Part shown: positions 7,343 to 15,396 of the stretch, piece after piece
Position numbering within the stretch: position 1 is the first letter of the stretch
Layout of the letters: every line of letters begins with the position of its first letter
Assembly (NCBI GenBank): GCA_017554235.1
Contig: JAFZIV010000059.1
Location: 1 to 34,898 of the forward strand
DNA length: 34,898 nt
DNA from: Selenomonadaceae bacterium
GTDB lineage: Bacteria > Bacillota > Negativicutes > Selenomonadales > Selenomonadaceae
Direction of reading: 5' to 3'
Program-made: the position numbers and the translations under genes
Notes under the pieces: model-generated
Databases searched by the model: none
What the model saw: the letters and a program-made list of their open reading frames with translations, nothing else
What the model was told of the DNA's origin: nothing

Positions 7343-9361
7343 ATGGAGAATAACAGAAAAAAAGTTCAGCGGCGAATAATTGTACTCGTCGTTGTATTGT
7401 TAATAGGAATTTTAGTTGTAACTTTTCGCTACGGTTGGTTGCAACTTGTGCAGGGAAGTGAACTTGCCGAAAGGATGCGTTATCAAGTCGGGCAAGATTA
7501 TCTTGTACAATCTCCGCGCGGTGCGATAATCGACAGGAACGGGCGTGAATTGGCAGTCAGCACAATGACTAAATCACTTTTCGTCGATCCGAATCACGTG
7601 GAAAATCCTCAACAACTTGCTGAAGATTTAGCACCGCTTGTAGATAAAACCGTTGAGGACATTTTAACAGATATAAATATTGGCGGCGGCTTTGTTTGGA
7701 TAAAGCGGCGTATGGAGCAAGCCGAATATGAAGCGATTCGTAAAATGATTCGAGAAAAAGGTTATGCTACTTGTTTAGGCTTTCGTGACGAGGCTAAACG
7801 TTATTATCCCAACGATGTACTTGCGGCAAATGTTTTAGGATTCGTCGGCACTGATGACAAAGGGCTTGACGGTATCGAACAGGCTTTTGACAAATACATT
7901 AAAGGCGAAGTTACCGAATCATTTTTGTACACGGACGGGCGCGACAATCCTATTTTGGAGTCGATATTTGCGCGGCACGGCTATCAAGGCGACAGGTGCA
8001 AGACTATTCAGTTGACGATTGACAGCGCGATACAATTTATTGTCGAGCAGGAACTTGATAGGGCTATGGCGGAAAATACTCCACTTGCCATAACCTGCAT
8101 TGCAATGGATCCCAAGACGGGCGAGATTTTAGCAATGGCTAATCGTCCTTCGTATAATCCTAATCGTTTTTGGGATTATGAAGGAGTGTGGAAAAATCTT
8201 GCAGTTTCGTCGATTTACGAGCCCGGTTCAACGTTTAAAGTTATCACGGCTGGTGCGGCATTGCAGGAAGGAATTGTTTCACCGAATCAAACTTTCATTG
8301 ATCCCGGTTACGTAATGGTTTCAGGTAAGCGTATTCAGAACTGGAACGGTTCCAGTTTTGGTACGGTAACTTTTGCTGATGTCGTCAAGCAGTCATTGAA
8401 CACAGGATTTGCACTGTTGGGTTTAGATTTGGGCGCGGAAAAGTTAAATTATTACGCAAGACTTTTCGGCTTTGGAGAACCTACGGGGATTGAATTGCCT
8501 GGCGAAGAGGCGGGAATTTTATATGATCCTGCTGAAATGGTTGATTCAGATATTGCGACAATGGCGATTGGACAGAGTATAGCTGTTACGCCATTGCAGC
8601 TTATTACGGCGATTAGCGCGGTTGCCAATGACGGAATACTTTTAAAGCCGCATGTCGTCAAAACGATTAAAAATGCTAACGGCTCGACTTATTCTGAAAC
8701 GCGCGTTGAGGAAGTCAGAAAGACGATTGACGCGGCGACAGATAAAACTTTAGTAGGACTTTTGGAACAAGTTGTAGCAACGGGCGGCGGACGTAAAGCG
8801 GCTGTTCGCGGTTACAGAATTGCGGGAAAAACGGGTACCGCGCAGAAGATTAATGAATACGGTACAGGTTATACTGACGGACTTTATATTGCGTCTTTCT
8901 GCGGATTCGGACCTGTTGAAAATCCACGCTTAACTTTGCTTGTGGTAATTGATGAGCCGTCGGGAACTTTTTACGGCGGACAAATTGCCGCACCTGTTGC
9001 CAGCAGAATTTTTTCACAAGTTTTTAGGTATATGAGAATTGAGCCGAGCGGTGCAATTTTTGATGACGAGGAACTTGCGGACGACGTTGGCGAAGGTGAT
9101 TCTTCCGGCAAACCGAATGTTACAAAGCCGCCTGAAAAAGTTGAACCTAAAGCCGAAGAAGTTAAGGAAGTTGAAGTTCCGCAAGGTAGCGCGGTTGTTC
9201 CGGACTTTAGCTCTAAAAGCATTCGTGAGGCGTCGCGGCTTGCTAATGAAGCGGGGCTTAAGATTGACGCGCAAGGTTCAGGTTTTGCCGTCGGACAATC
9301 CATTGAGGCGGGAGTTATCGTCGATAAGGGCACAACGATTAAAATTATGTTCAGCCCATAA
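7343..9361 (+). CDS. Class B penicillin-binding protein with one PASTA domain (FtsI/SpoVD-like)
   Basis: A 672-residue DD-transpeptidase that cross-links peptidoglycan outside the inner membrane. One transmembrane helix (about 11-28) follows a short basic tail. The dimerisation domain begins near SPRGAIIDRNGRELA. Catalytic motifs are STFK (Ser296), SLN (351-353) and KTGT (496-499). A charged, low-complexity Lys/Glu/Val linker (about 570-610) leads to a single PASTA domain (VVPDFSSKSIREASRLANEAGLKI). This layout matches FtsI/SpoVD-type PBPs of Firmicutes. The start ATG has only a weak purine stretch upstream, so expression may rely on readthrough from the CAP gene 25 bases before. It is not in the usual mraW-ftsL-ftsI cluster, so it may be a second, specialised PBP. 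Confidence 0.93.
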   Translation: MENNRKKVQRRIIVLVVVLLIGILVVTFRYGWLQLVQGSELAERMRYQVGQDYLVQSPRGAIIDRNGRELAVSTMTKSLFVDPNHVENPQQLAEDLAPLVDKTVEDILTDINIGGGFVWIKRRMEQAEYEAIRKMIREKGYATCLGFRDEAKRYYPNDVLAANVLGFVGTDDKGLDGIEQAFDKYIKGEVTESFLYTDGRDNPILESIFARHGYQGDRCKTIQLTIDSAIQFIVEQELDRAMAENTPLAITCIAMDPKTGEILAMANRPSYNPNRFWDYEGVWKNLAVSSIYEPGSTFKVITAGAALQEGIVSPNQTFIDPGYVMVSGKRIQNWNGSSFGTVTFADVVKQSLNTGFALLGLDLGAEKLNYYARLFGFGEPTGIELPGEEAGILYDPAEMVDSDIATMAIGQSIAVTPLQLITAISAVANDGILLKPHVVKTIKNANGSTYSETRVEEVRKTIDAATDKTLVGLLEQVVATGGGRKAAVRGYRIAGKTGTAQKINEYGTGYTDGLYIASFCGFGPVENPRLTLLVVIDEPSGTFYGGQIAAPVASRIFSQVFRYMRIEPSGAIFDDEELADDVGEGDSSGKPNVTKPPEKVEPKAEEVKEVEVPQGSAVVPDFSSKSIREASRLANEAGLKIDAQGSGFAVGQSIEAGVIVDKGTTIKIMFSP

Positions 9362-9462
9362 AAAATTTTAATGAATCTTTTCTGAAATATTAAAATCAGA
9401 TTAAAATTGCACGATACAAGATTAATTGAGTAATAACTCTGCGATAAAATTTTTTTTAGTTT

Positions 9463-9479
9463 CTTACCCGCGGGGTAAG
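9463..9479 (+). promoter_or_regulatory. Perfect inverted repeat CTTACCC-GCG-GGGTAAG before the RTX gene
   Basis: A seven-base perfect inverted repeat with a three-base centre in the 191-base gap between the PBP and RTX genes. TACTTTTT follows, so it could end the PBP transcript. It also lies just upstream of two overlapping TATAAT boxes (9496-9501 and 9501-9506) with no clear -35, so it could be an operator of the RTX promoter. The rest of the gap is AT-rich with nothing else evident. Confidence 0.5.
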
Positions 9480-9552
9480 TACTTTTTAAAATCTTTATAA
9501 TATAATTGCAAAAATTGATAAGTACAATGTTTTTCAGAAAGGATTGATTTTT

Positions 9553-11259
9553 ATGGCAAGTTACAATGTAATTGATCCTTCACGTAAGGATAATGACCTT
9601 GTCGTAGGGACTGACAACGGAGATAGTATTTACTCCGGTGGAGACAATTCGACAATAAATGCTCTCGACGGCGACGATATTGTTTATGTTTACGGTAATC
9701 ACTCTACGGTAAACGCTGGTGACGGCGACGATGTTATTTCGCTTTACGGCGGCTCTCATAACGGCGGGATTTGGCTTGAAGGCGAAGAAAGTAACGGCGT
9801 TTTGGGCGGCGCGGGTAATGATTCCATTTTAGTTAAATCGCGCGGCGCAAGTATTTACGGCGAGACGGGCAACGATACCATTAACATTCAAAGCAGTTAT
9901 ACCTATGCAGACGGCGGCGAAGGCAACGATGTTTTTTCTTTTACCCACACTAATAAGGTCGATAATGTTACAATTACGGGCGGCGCAGGTAATGACAAAA
10001 TTGTAATAAACGGCAAATGGGGACCTACCATTAAAGCCGTCATTACGGATTTTTCCAACGACGATGTTTTTAGCTTTGAGAATACCTATTATACTAATGC
10101 GGCTGCTTACTACAGCGGTACCACCTCTAACGGCAGAACTTTAACTCAACACGTCGAGAACGGCAACGTTGTAATCAGCGATAATTTCTCTATCAGAGGC
10201 AGTAGCAGAGATAAGCTTACCAAAAATGTTGAACCGAATATTTCAATAACTCTTCAAGGTGTTAGCGACATCAGTCAAGTTTCTAATGCCAAATATTATA
10301 TTTATGGAGGTGCTACGCCTCTAAAATATTCTACGTTGGGTGAACTTTTCGATTATGATACGTCCGTAGTTAGCCAACCTGTTGATACGAAAAATGATGA
10401 TGATGAAACCTCTGAAACAGGCGGCGGTTCAACTACAACCACGACGACGGAAGAAATTACCACGCCAAGCACGCCTTCAACGAGCGGTAATAGCGGTGGC
10501 AATACGGTTATCAATAATTATTACGGCGATTATTACGATATGTCCGGCAATAACGGCACCATTGTAAATCAAAGTAGCGTAACAGGTGCCGTTACTAACA
10601 ATACCAACATTGATAATTCTACGACGATTACTAAGGAAGGCAACACTTACACTTATAACGGTGGCGATAAAGTTATCGACAATTATCAGCAGGATGAAAT
10701 TGTAGAACTTGCCAGCGATTATGCGGGCATTGACTTAAACGGAAATTCTTTCTTCGTCAAGTCAAGTAGCGGGCAACTGGAAATCCAAAATTCTCGCGAT
10801 AAATTTATAGGCTATAGCATGCACAGTGAAAGGGTAGCGTATTCTTACTGGGCAGGTAGCGAAGGCATCGTTGACGGCAGAAATTATTCTCAAGCCGAAA
10901 TTATGATTGGCGCGGACAATGCCGACAATCAAATTTACGCAGGAGATTCAGGCGCAAGTCTCTGGGGCGGCATAGGCGGTAATGATATTTTAACCGGCGG
11001 TAGTGGTTATAATGAATTTTTCTATATGGTTGGCGGCGGCAATGACGTTGTGCAAAGTTCCAATTCTGATGACTTAGTAAATCTCGCCGGCGTAAGCCTT
11101 AGCCAAATCAGCGGCGTTGAAGTTAATATTGGTCAGGTAAATATTAATTTTATAGACGGCGGCAATTTGAAAGTTAATGGCAACAGCGGCGTCCGATACC
11201 AAATTATGGAGGGGACTTTCTCCGTTAATCAATATACCAAGCAATGGTCTAACAGGTAA
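9553..11259 (+). CDS. RTX-like (hemolysin-type repeat) secreted or surface protein
   Basis: A 568-residue acidic protein with no signal peptide. The ATG at 9553 follows AGAAAGGA at workable spacing; a TTG at 9544 sits too close to it. The N-terminal half is a chain of degenerate Gly/Asp repeats of hemolysin-calcium-binding type (ALDGDDIVYVYG, NAGDGDDVISLYGG, GGAGNDSILV, GGEGNDVFSF, GGAGNDKIVI). A Thr/Ser/Pro/Gly-rich linker (about residues 280-320) follows, then a Tyr/Asn-rich region (NNYYGDYYDMSGNNG). The last ~130 residues (SLWGGIGGNDILTGGSG, GGGNDVV, YTKQWSNR) match the tail of the CAP protein. These repeats normally fold on Ca2+ after type I export; that is family knowledge. Function is unknown. 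It is monocistronic, between a possible promoter and a strong terminator. Confidence 0.82.
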   Translation: MASYNVIDPSRKDNDLVVGTDNGDSIYSGGDNSTINALDGDDIVYVYGNHSTVNAGDGDDVISLYGGSHNGGIWLEGEESNGVLGGAGNDSILVKSRGASIYGETGNDTINIQSSYTYADGGEGNDVFSFTHTNKVDNVTITGGAGNDKIVINGKWGPTIKAVITDFSNDDVFSFENTYYTNAAAYYSGTTSNGRTLTQHVENGNVVISDNFSIRGSSRDKLTKNVEPNISITLQGVSDISQVSNAKYYIYGGATPLKYSTLGELFDYDTSVVSQPVDTKNDDDETSETGGGSTTTTTTEEITTPSTPSTSGNSGGNTVINNYYGDYYDMSGNNGTIVNQSSVTGAVTNNTNIDNSTTITKEGNTYTYNGGDKVIDNYQQDEIVELASDYAGIDLNGNSFFVKSSSGQLEIQNSRDKFIGYSMHSERVAYSYWAGSEGIVDGRNYSQAEIMIGADNADNQIYAGDSGASLWGGIGGNDILTGGSGYNEFFYMVGGGNDVVQSSNSDDLVNLAGVSLSQISGVEVNIGQVNINFIDGGNLKVNGNSGVRYQIMEGTFSVNQYTKQWSNR

Positions 11260-11282
11260 TCATAAAATTTTTTAAGACTTCG

Positions 11283-11313
11283 ACTCTACGGATTTTTTTC
11301 GTAGAGTTTTTTT
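11283..11313 (+). terminator. Rho-independent terminator after the RTX gene
   Basis: ACTCTACG (11283-11290) pairs perfectly with CGTAGAGT (11300-11307), followed by a run of T. Confidence 0.88.
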
Positions 11314-11364
11314 GTGTAAAATTTTTTCTAGGCAAAATTTTTATCCAAAAACTTAAGAATAGAC

Positions 11365-11393
11365 TTGCAGAAAGTTTAAAATGAATTTATAAT
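11365..11393 (+). promoter_or_regulatory. Promoter for proB-proA
   Basis: TTGCAG (11365-11370), a 17-base spacer and TATAAT (11388-11393). The predicted transcription start near 11400 rules out the in-frame ATG at 11392 as start and supports 11422. Confidence 0.8.
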
Positions 11394-11421
11394 GAAAAGA
11401 AAAATTTGGGAAGTGATTCCG

Positions 11422-12228
11422 ATGAGCGATGTAAGGGAAAGATTAAAGTCTGCGCGGCGAATCGTGGTAAAAGTCGGTACAAGTACTTTAACGTATGGGG
11501 AACACGGAAATTCTAAATTAAATCTGTATCGAATTGAACATTTAGTGCGCGAATTGTCAGACTTGCACAATGCCGGAAGAGAAATAATTTTGGTAACGTC
11601 GGGAGCAATAGCGGCAGGTATCGGAAAATTAGGATTGAGCGAAAAGCCAAAAACAATTCCTGAAAATCAAGCGTTGGCGGCAATAGGTCAAGGTGTTTTA
11701 ATGCACATTTACGAAAAATTTTTTGCTGAATACGGTCAAACTATGGCGCAACTTCTTTTGACGAAAGATACAGCCGCCGATGAACACGCTCGCGAAAATT
11801 CCCGTAACTCTTTGAAGACGCTTTTAAAAATGGGTGTTATCCCAGTCATCAATGAAAATGACGCCGTATCTACGGACGAAATCAGAATTGGCGATAACGA
11901 TAACCTTTCCGCGATGGTTGCTGAAATGATTAACGCGGAAGTTTTAATAATTTTATCGGACATTGACGGGCTTTATGACGGCAATCCGAAAGTTGACGCC
12001 AACGCTAAACTTATTCACGAAGTCGCCGAAATTACGCCGGAAATCGAAAGTATGGCGGGCGGCGCAGGTACAAAACTTGGTATAGGCGGTATGTTTACGA
12101 AAATTCAAGCCGCGAAAATTGCCGCCAAAAATGGGATTATTATGTTGATTGTAAACGGGCAGGAAGTAGGAAATTTACGCCGCGCCCTTAATGGTGAAGA
12201 AATTGGAACGATTTTTTATAATGCGTAA
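11422..12228 (+). CDS. proB: Glutamate 5-kinase
   Basis: Phosphorylates L-glutamate to gamma-glutamyl phosphate, the first step of proline synthesis. It has 268 residues and so is the short form without a C-terminal PUA domain. The ATG at 11422 follows GGGAAGTGA; an upstream in-frame ATG lies in the -10 box and is rejected. The amino-acid kinase fold is visible: RRIVVKVGTSTLT, LVTSGAIAAGIGKLG, INENDAVSTDEIRIGDND, LSDIDGLYDGNPK and the GGMFTKIQAA helix. It is the first gene of proBA with a strong promoter directly upstream and proA 45 bases downstream. Confidence 0.96.
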   Translation: MSDVRERLKSARRIVVKVGTSTLTYGEHGNSKLNLYRIEHLVRELSDLHNAGREIILVTSGAIAAGIGKLGLSEKPKTIPENQALAAIGQGVLMHIYEKFFAEYGQTMAQLLLTKDTAADEHARENSRNSLKTLLKMGVIPVINENDAVSTDEIRIGDNDNLSAMVAEMINAEVLIILSDIDGLYDGNPKVDANAKLIHEVAEITPEIESMAGGAGTKLGIGGMFTKIQAAKIAAKNGIIMLIVNGQEVGNLRRALNGEEIGTIFYNA

Positions 12229-12273
12229 TTAAAAATTTTTCGTTGTAAAATATTTTGAACGAGGTGGAAAGAA

Positions 12274-13527
12274 ATGTTGATGAAAGAATTTTTAGCTAAT
12301 CAAGCACGGGACGCAAAGGCGGCGGCAAGGATATTGGCGGGCGTCTCTACCGAAATGAAAAACTCCGCGTTGTTGGCAATGGCAGACGCAATTTTGGCGC
12401 GTCAAGATGAAATTATCGCAATCAACGCGGAAGACGTAAAGGCTGCATTGGAAAAGGGTACGCGCAAAAATATGATTGACCGCTTGACTTTAAATCCTGC
12501 ACGTATTGAGGCAATGGCAGAGGGGCTTCGTCAAACTGCGGCTTTACCCGATCCCATTGGGCAAGAAGATTTTCATGTAACGCGCCCCAACGGTTTAAAA
12601 ATTCGTCGGGTGCGTGTACCTTTCGGCGTCATAGGAATTATTTATGAAGCGCGTCCCAATGTCACGGTTGACGCGGCGGCACTTTGTCTTAAGTCGGGTA
12701 ATGCTTGTATTCTGCGCGGCGGTTCAGAGGCTATTCGTACAAATAAAAAGTTGACGGATATTTTGATTGAGGCGGCAACGTCTAAGGGCTTACCTGAACA
12801 TTCGATTGAATTTGTTGCAATAACGGATCGCGACGCGGTTGTAGCTATGTGTCGTCTGCGCAAATTGATTGACGTGATAATACCTCGTGGCGGTGCAGGA
12901 TTAATTACGCGCGTTGTCGAGCATTCAACCGTACCTGTCATTGAAACCGGCACTGGTGTTTGTCACATTTACGTTGACAAGGCGGCGAATTTTGAAATTG
13001 CATTGCCCGTTGTATTGACGGCTAAAATTTCGCGTCCTTCCGTCTGCAACGCTATGGAAACTCTTTTGGTTCACAAGGATATTGCGGAAGAATTCTTGCC
13101 GAAAATTTCTAAGCTGATGACTGAAAACAATGTTGAACTGCGTGGCGATGAACTTAGCAGAAAAATTTGTCCCGATATGAAAGTTGCCACTGAAGAGGAT
13201 TGGGCGGCGGAGTACAGTGATTTAATTTTGGCTGTTAAGGTTGTCAACGACATTGATGAAGCCATTGCGCACATTAACAAATACAATACCGAACATTCCG
13301 AAGCAATTATTACAGACGATAAAGATGCCGCTAAAAAATTTCAGACACTTGTTGACGCGGCGGCAGTTTATGTCAACACTTCGACGCGGTTCACTGACGG
13401 CTTTGAATTTGGTTTCGGCGCGGAAATTGGTATCAGTACGCAAAAACTTCATGCACGCGGACCTATGGGGCTTGAGGCTCTTACCACGATGAAATATTTG
13501 ATTGATGGCAACGGGCAGACTAGATGA
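12274..13527 (+). CDS. proA: Gamma-glutamyl phosphate reductase
   Basis: NADPH-dependent reduction of gamma-glutamyl phosphate to glutamate-5-semialdehyde, step two of proline synthesis. Its 417 residues are the usual length. The start ATG follows GAGGTGG. The aldehyde-dehydrogenase fold shows GVIGIIYEARPNVTVDAAALCLKSGNACILRGGSEA, the catalytic Cys in RPSVCNAMETLLVH, and the C-terminal HARGPMGLEALTTMKYL. The stop codon overlaps the next start (ATGA). A diverged second copy of its last ~45 bases occurs about 1.1 kb downstream, on the far side of the acyltransferase gene. Confidence 0.97.
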   Translation: MLMKEFLANQARDAKAAARILAGVSTEMKNSALLAMADAILARQDEIIAINAEDVKAALEKGTRKNMIDRLTLNPARIEAMAEGLRQTAALPDPIGQEDFHVTRPNGLKIRRVRVPFGVIGIIYEARPNVTVDAAALCLKSGNACILRGGSEAIRTNKKLTDILIEAATSKGLPEHSIEFVAITDRDAVVAMCRLRKLIDVIIPRGGAGLITRVVEHSTVPVIETGTGVCHIYVDKAANFEIALPVVLTAKISRPSVCNAMETLLVHKDIAEEFLPKISKLMTENNVELRGDELSRKICPDMKVATEEDWAAEYSDLILAVKVVNDIDEAIAHINKYNTEHSEAIITDDKDAAKKFQTLVDAAAVYVNTSTRFTDGFEFGFGAEIGISTQKLHARGPMGLEALTTMKYLIDGNGQTR

Positions 13528-14521
13528 TTCTCAATGAAAATTTGGAAGGCAGTCAGAAGTTGGGATTATGCGAAAAAAATTTGGACATTGCTAAAGGTAT
13601 TGGAATAGTGCTGGTAATTATTGGGCACTGTATACCTGATGCTTCGACACCTCAAGAAATATCTGAACCGCACTTCTCAATAATTTTCAACGTGATATAT
13701 AGTTTTCATATGCCACTGTTTTTTTCATAAGTGGATTTCTTGCCAACCCCTTTAAAACTTCCGAAAAATTTTCGTTACTACAGAAAAAGGCTAAACGATT
13801 ACTTGTACCATATTTTTTCGTTGGCTTATGTTACCTGCCATTTAAGTTATTGTTATCTTCATTTGCCAATAATTCCTATGACTTAGAAGATTTTTTTAAA
13901 ATTTTCTTGGGAATCAATCCTGACGGTGAACTTTGGTTCCTGTACGCATTATTTTTTGCAATAGCAGTGTTGATAATTTTTGATAACAAAGTAAGTTTTT
14001 TGGGTTTAAGTTTGTCAGCAACGTTGGCAATTATTGACTTACATACACAAATATTTCCGCTTAAAATTTTTTGGTTTTTGTTTTTCTTTACGCTTGGGAT
14101 TTTTGCGAGGAATAACTATAGAAATTTTGTTTTCAAGTTTTCGTTCTTATGGACAATAATATTTTTAATGTTATTCATAGTCGGAAATTATTTTCTTATA
14201 CATTCAACTACAGCGGAGGTGAGAATTTTAACTTCAATATCCGGAATTTTGATAGTTTTACAAATCGCACAAAAAATGAGCGAAATGGATTTTGGATTAA
14301 CGAAAATGTTTCAATTGTTTGGAATTTTTTCAATGGACTTGTACATACTGAGTGATATAATAAAAATTCCGTTTAGAATTTTGTTTTTGAATTACTTTCA
14401 CTTGTATGTAACTACGTTTTTAATCTGTACATTTTTCAGTATCGTAGGCTCGCTTATGTTTAGCAAATGTATTATTCGCAAAAATAAATTTTTATCAAAA
14501 ATGATTTTAGGACTTTGGTAA
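13524..14521 (+). pseudogene. Acyltransferase 3 family membrane protein, single-base frameshift
   Basis: Two reading frames together make one ~332-residue acyltransferase-3 (OafA/OatA-like) protein. The first frame gives NLDIAKGIGIVLVIIGHC, with the conserved His, and stops at 13728-13730 directly after FHMPLFF. In the next frame ISGFLANPF continues without a stop to 14521, with many hydrophobic helices (WFLYALFFAIAVLII and later). The break is at a run of seven T (13719-13725); eight T would restore the frame as FHMPLFFFISGFL, the classic motif. Such proteins acylate envelope sugars. Alternatives to decay are slip-strand phase variation or a sequencing error. It starts by ATGA overlap with proA and has poorer GC-rich codon use than its neighbours, suggesting transfer. 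Confidence 0.82.
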
Positions 14522-14550
14522 AAATTTTTTTAAACGTAATTAGGCATATT

Positions 14551-14610
14551 ATGAAAGATAGGATTGAGGCTATTACGACAATGAAATATTTAATTGAAAG
14601 TAACGAATAG
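14551..14610 (+). repeat. Diverged duplicate of the proA 3' end
   Basis: Bases 14563-14605 match 13471-13513 (the proA tail) at roughly 35 of 43 positions and in the same frame: IEAITTMKYLIESNE then stop, against LEALTTMKYLIDGNG in ProA. A 19-codon frame with ATG at 14551 covers it, but I take it as a remnant rather than a gene. The copy lies immediately after the acyltransferase gene and directly before the Sel1 gene's ribosome site, consistent with an insertion at the end of proA. Confidence 0.7.
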
Positions 14611-14625
14611 ATGAGGTAAATTTTT

Positions 14626-15396
14626 ATGGGCAATTTTAAATCTAATATACCTGAAGAAATTGATGTAGAATTTTTGAAAAATGCCGCTAGTGACGGAAAT
14701 CTTGACGCGATAAAAAGCCTTGCCGCGATGTATTATTACGGTGAAGGCGTCGAGCAAAATTTTCTTAAAGCGTTTTATTGGTTAGAGAAAGCCACCAATT
14801 TTAATGACGCTGATTCAATGAAAATTATCGGCGATATGTATCACGAAGGCATGGGCATTGAACAAAATTTTGAAAAGTGCGCTGAATGGCTTCGGAAAGC
14901 TGCCAGTCATGGTAATGCAGAAGCTATGAATAATCTCGGCGTTATATACGAATACGGTCAAGGCGTTGAGAAAAATCACGAAAAAGCTATGAGGTGGCTT
15001 GAAAAAGCCGCCGATTCCGGTTACGTAATGGCAATGAAAGCTGTCGGCGGAATGTACTATTACGGAGCGGGCGAAACTCAAGATTTTTTGAAAGCCTTTA
15101 CGTGGTTCAATAAAGCCGCGAATCTCAATGACGCAGAGGCAATGAAAATTGTCGGCGATATGTATCATGCAGGTATGGGTGTTCAGCAAAATTTTGATAA
15201 AGCCATTAAGTTTTACGAAAAAGCCGCTGAATTTGGCGACGCGGAATCAATGTACAATCTCGCCTTAATGTATGCCAGAGGTGACGGCGGCGAAGAAAAT
15301 TCTGCTAAAACTCTTGAATGGCTTGAAAAATCTGCTGAATTGGGCAACGAAAATGCAATAAAAATGTTGCAGAAAATTAATCAAAATGATGAATGA
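14626..15396 (+). CDS. Sel1-repeat (SEL1-like TPR) protein
   Basis: A 256-residue protein made almost wholly of about six Sel1-like repeats of ~36 residues. The pattern A-x-x-x-L-G-x-x-Y-x-x-G-x-G-V-x-x-x-x-x-K-A-x-x-W-x-x-K-A-A-x-x-G is seen as MYYYGEGVEQNFLKAFYWLEKA, MYHEGMGIEQNFEKCAEWLRKA, VIYEYGQGVEKNHEKAMRWLEKA and so on, each segment being shown partly. No signal peptide or membrane helix is evident, so it may be cytoplasmic and act as a protein-protein scaffold. The ATG follows GAGGT. It overlaps the next gene by 11 bases, which also carries a Sel1 repeat, so the two probably work together. The partner is unknown. Confidence 0.85.
   Translation: MGNFKSNIPEEIDVEFLKNAASDGNLDAIKSLAAMYYYGEGVEQNFLKAFYWLEKATNFNDADSMKIIGDMYHEGMGIEQNFEKCAEWLRKAASHGNAEAMNNLGVIYEYGQGVEKNHEKAMRWLEKAADSGYVMAMKAVGGMYYYGAGETQDFLKAFTWFNKAANLNDAEAMKIVGDMYHAGMGVQQNFDKAIKFYEKAAEFGDAESMYNLALMYARGDGGEENSAKTLEWLEKSAELGNENAIKMLQKINQNDE

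Noticed and set aside
11392-11421. Upstream start for proB
   Set aside because: This ATG overlaps the -10 box of a good promoter; the ATG at 11422 has the ribosome site.
13850-14521. Separate membrane protein gene
   Set aside because: It continues the acyltransferase frame without a break from 13727 and has no ribosome site of its own.
14815-15189. Minus-strand frame inside the Sel1 gene
   Set aside because: It is an antisense shadow of the repeat codons, with no ribosome site or family resemblance; similar antisense frames elsewhere were dropped for the same reason.
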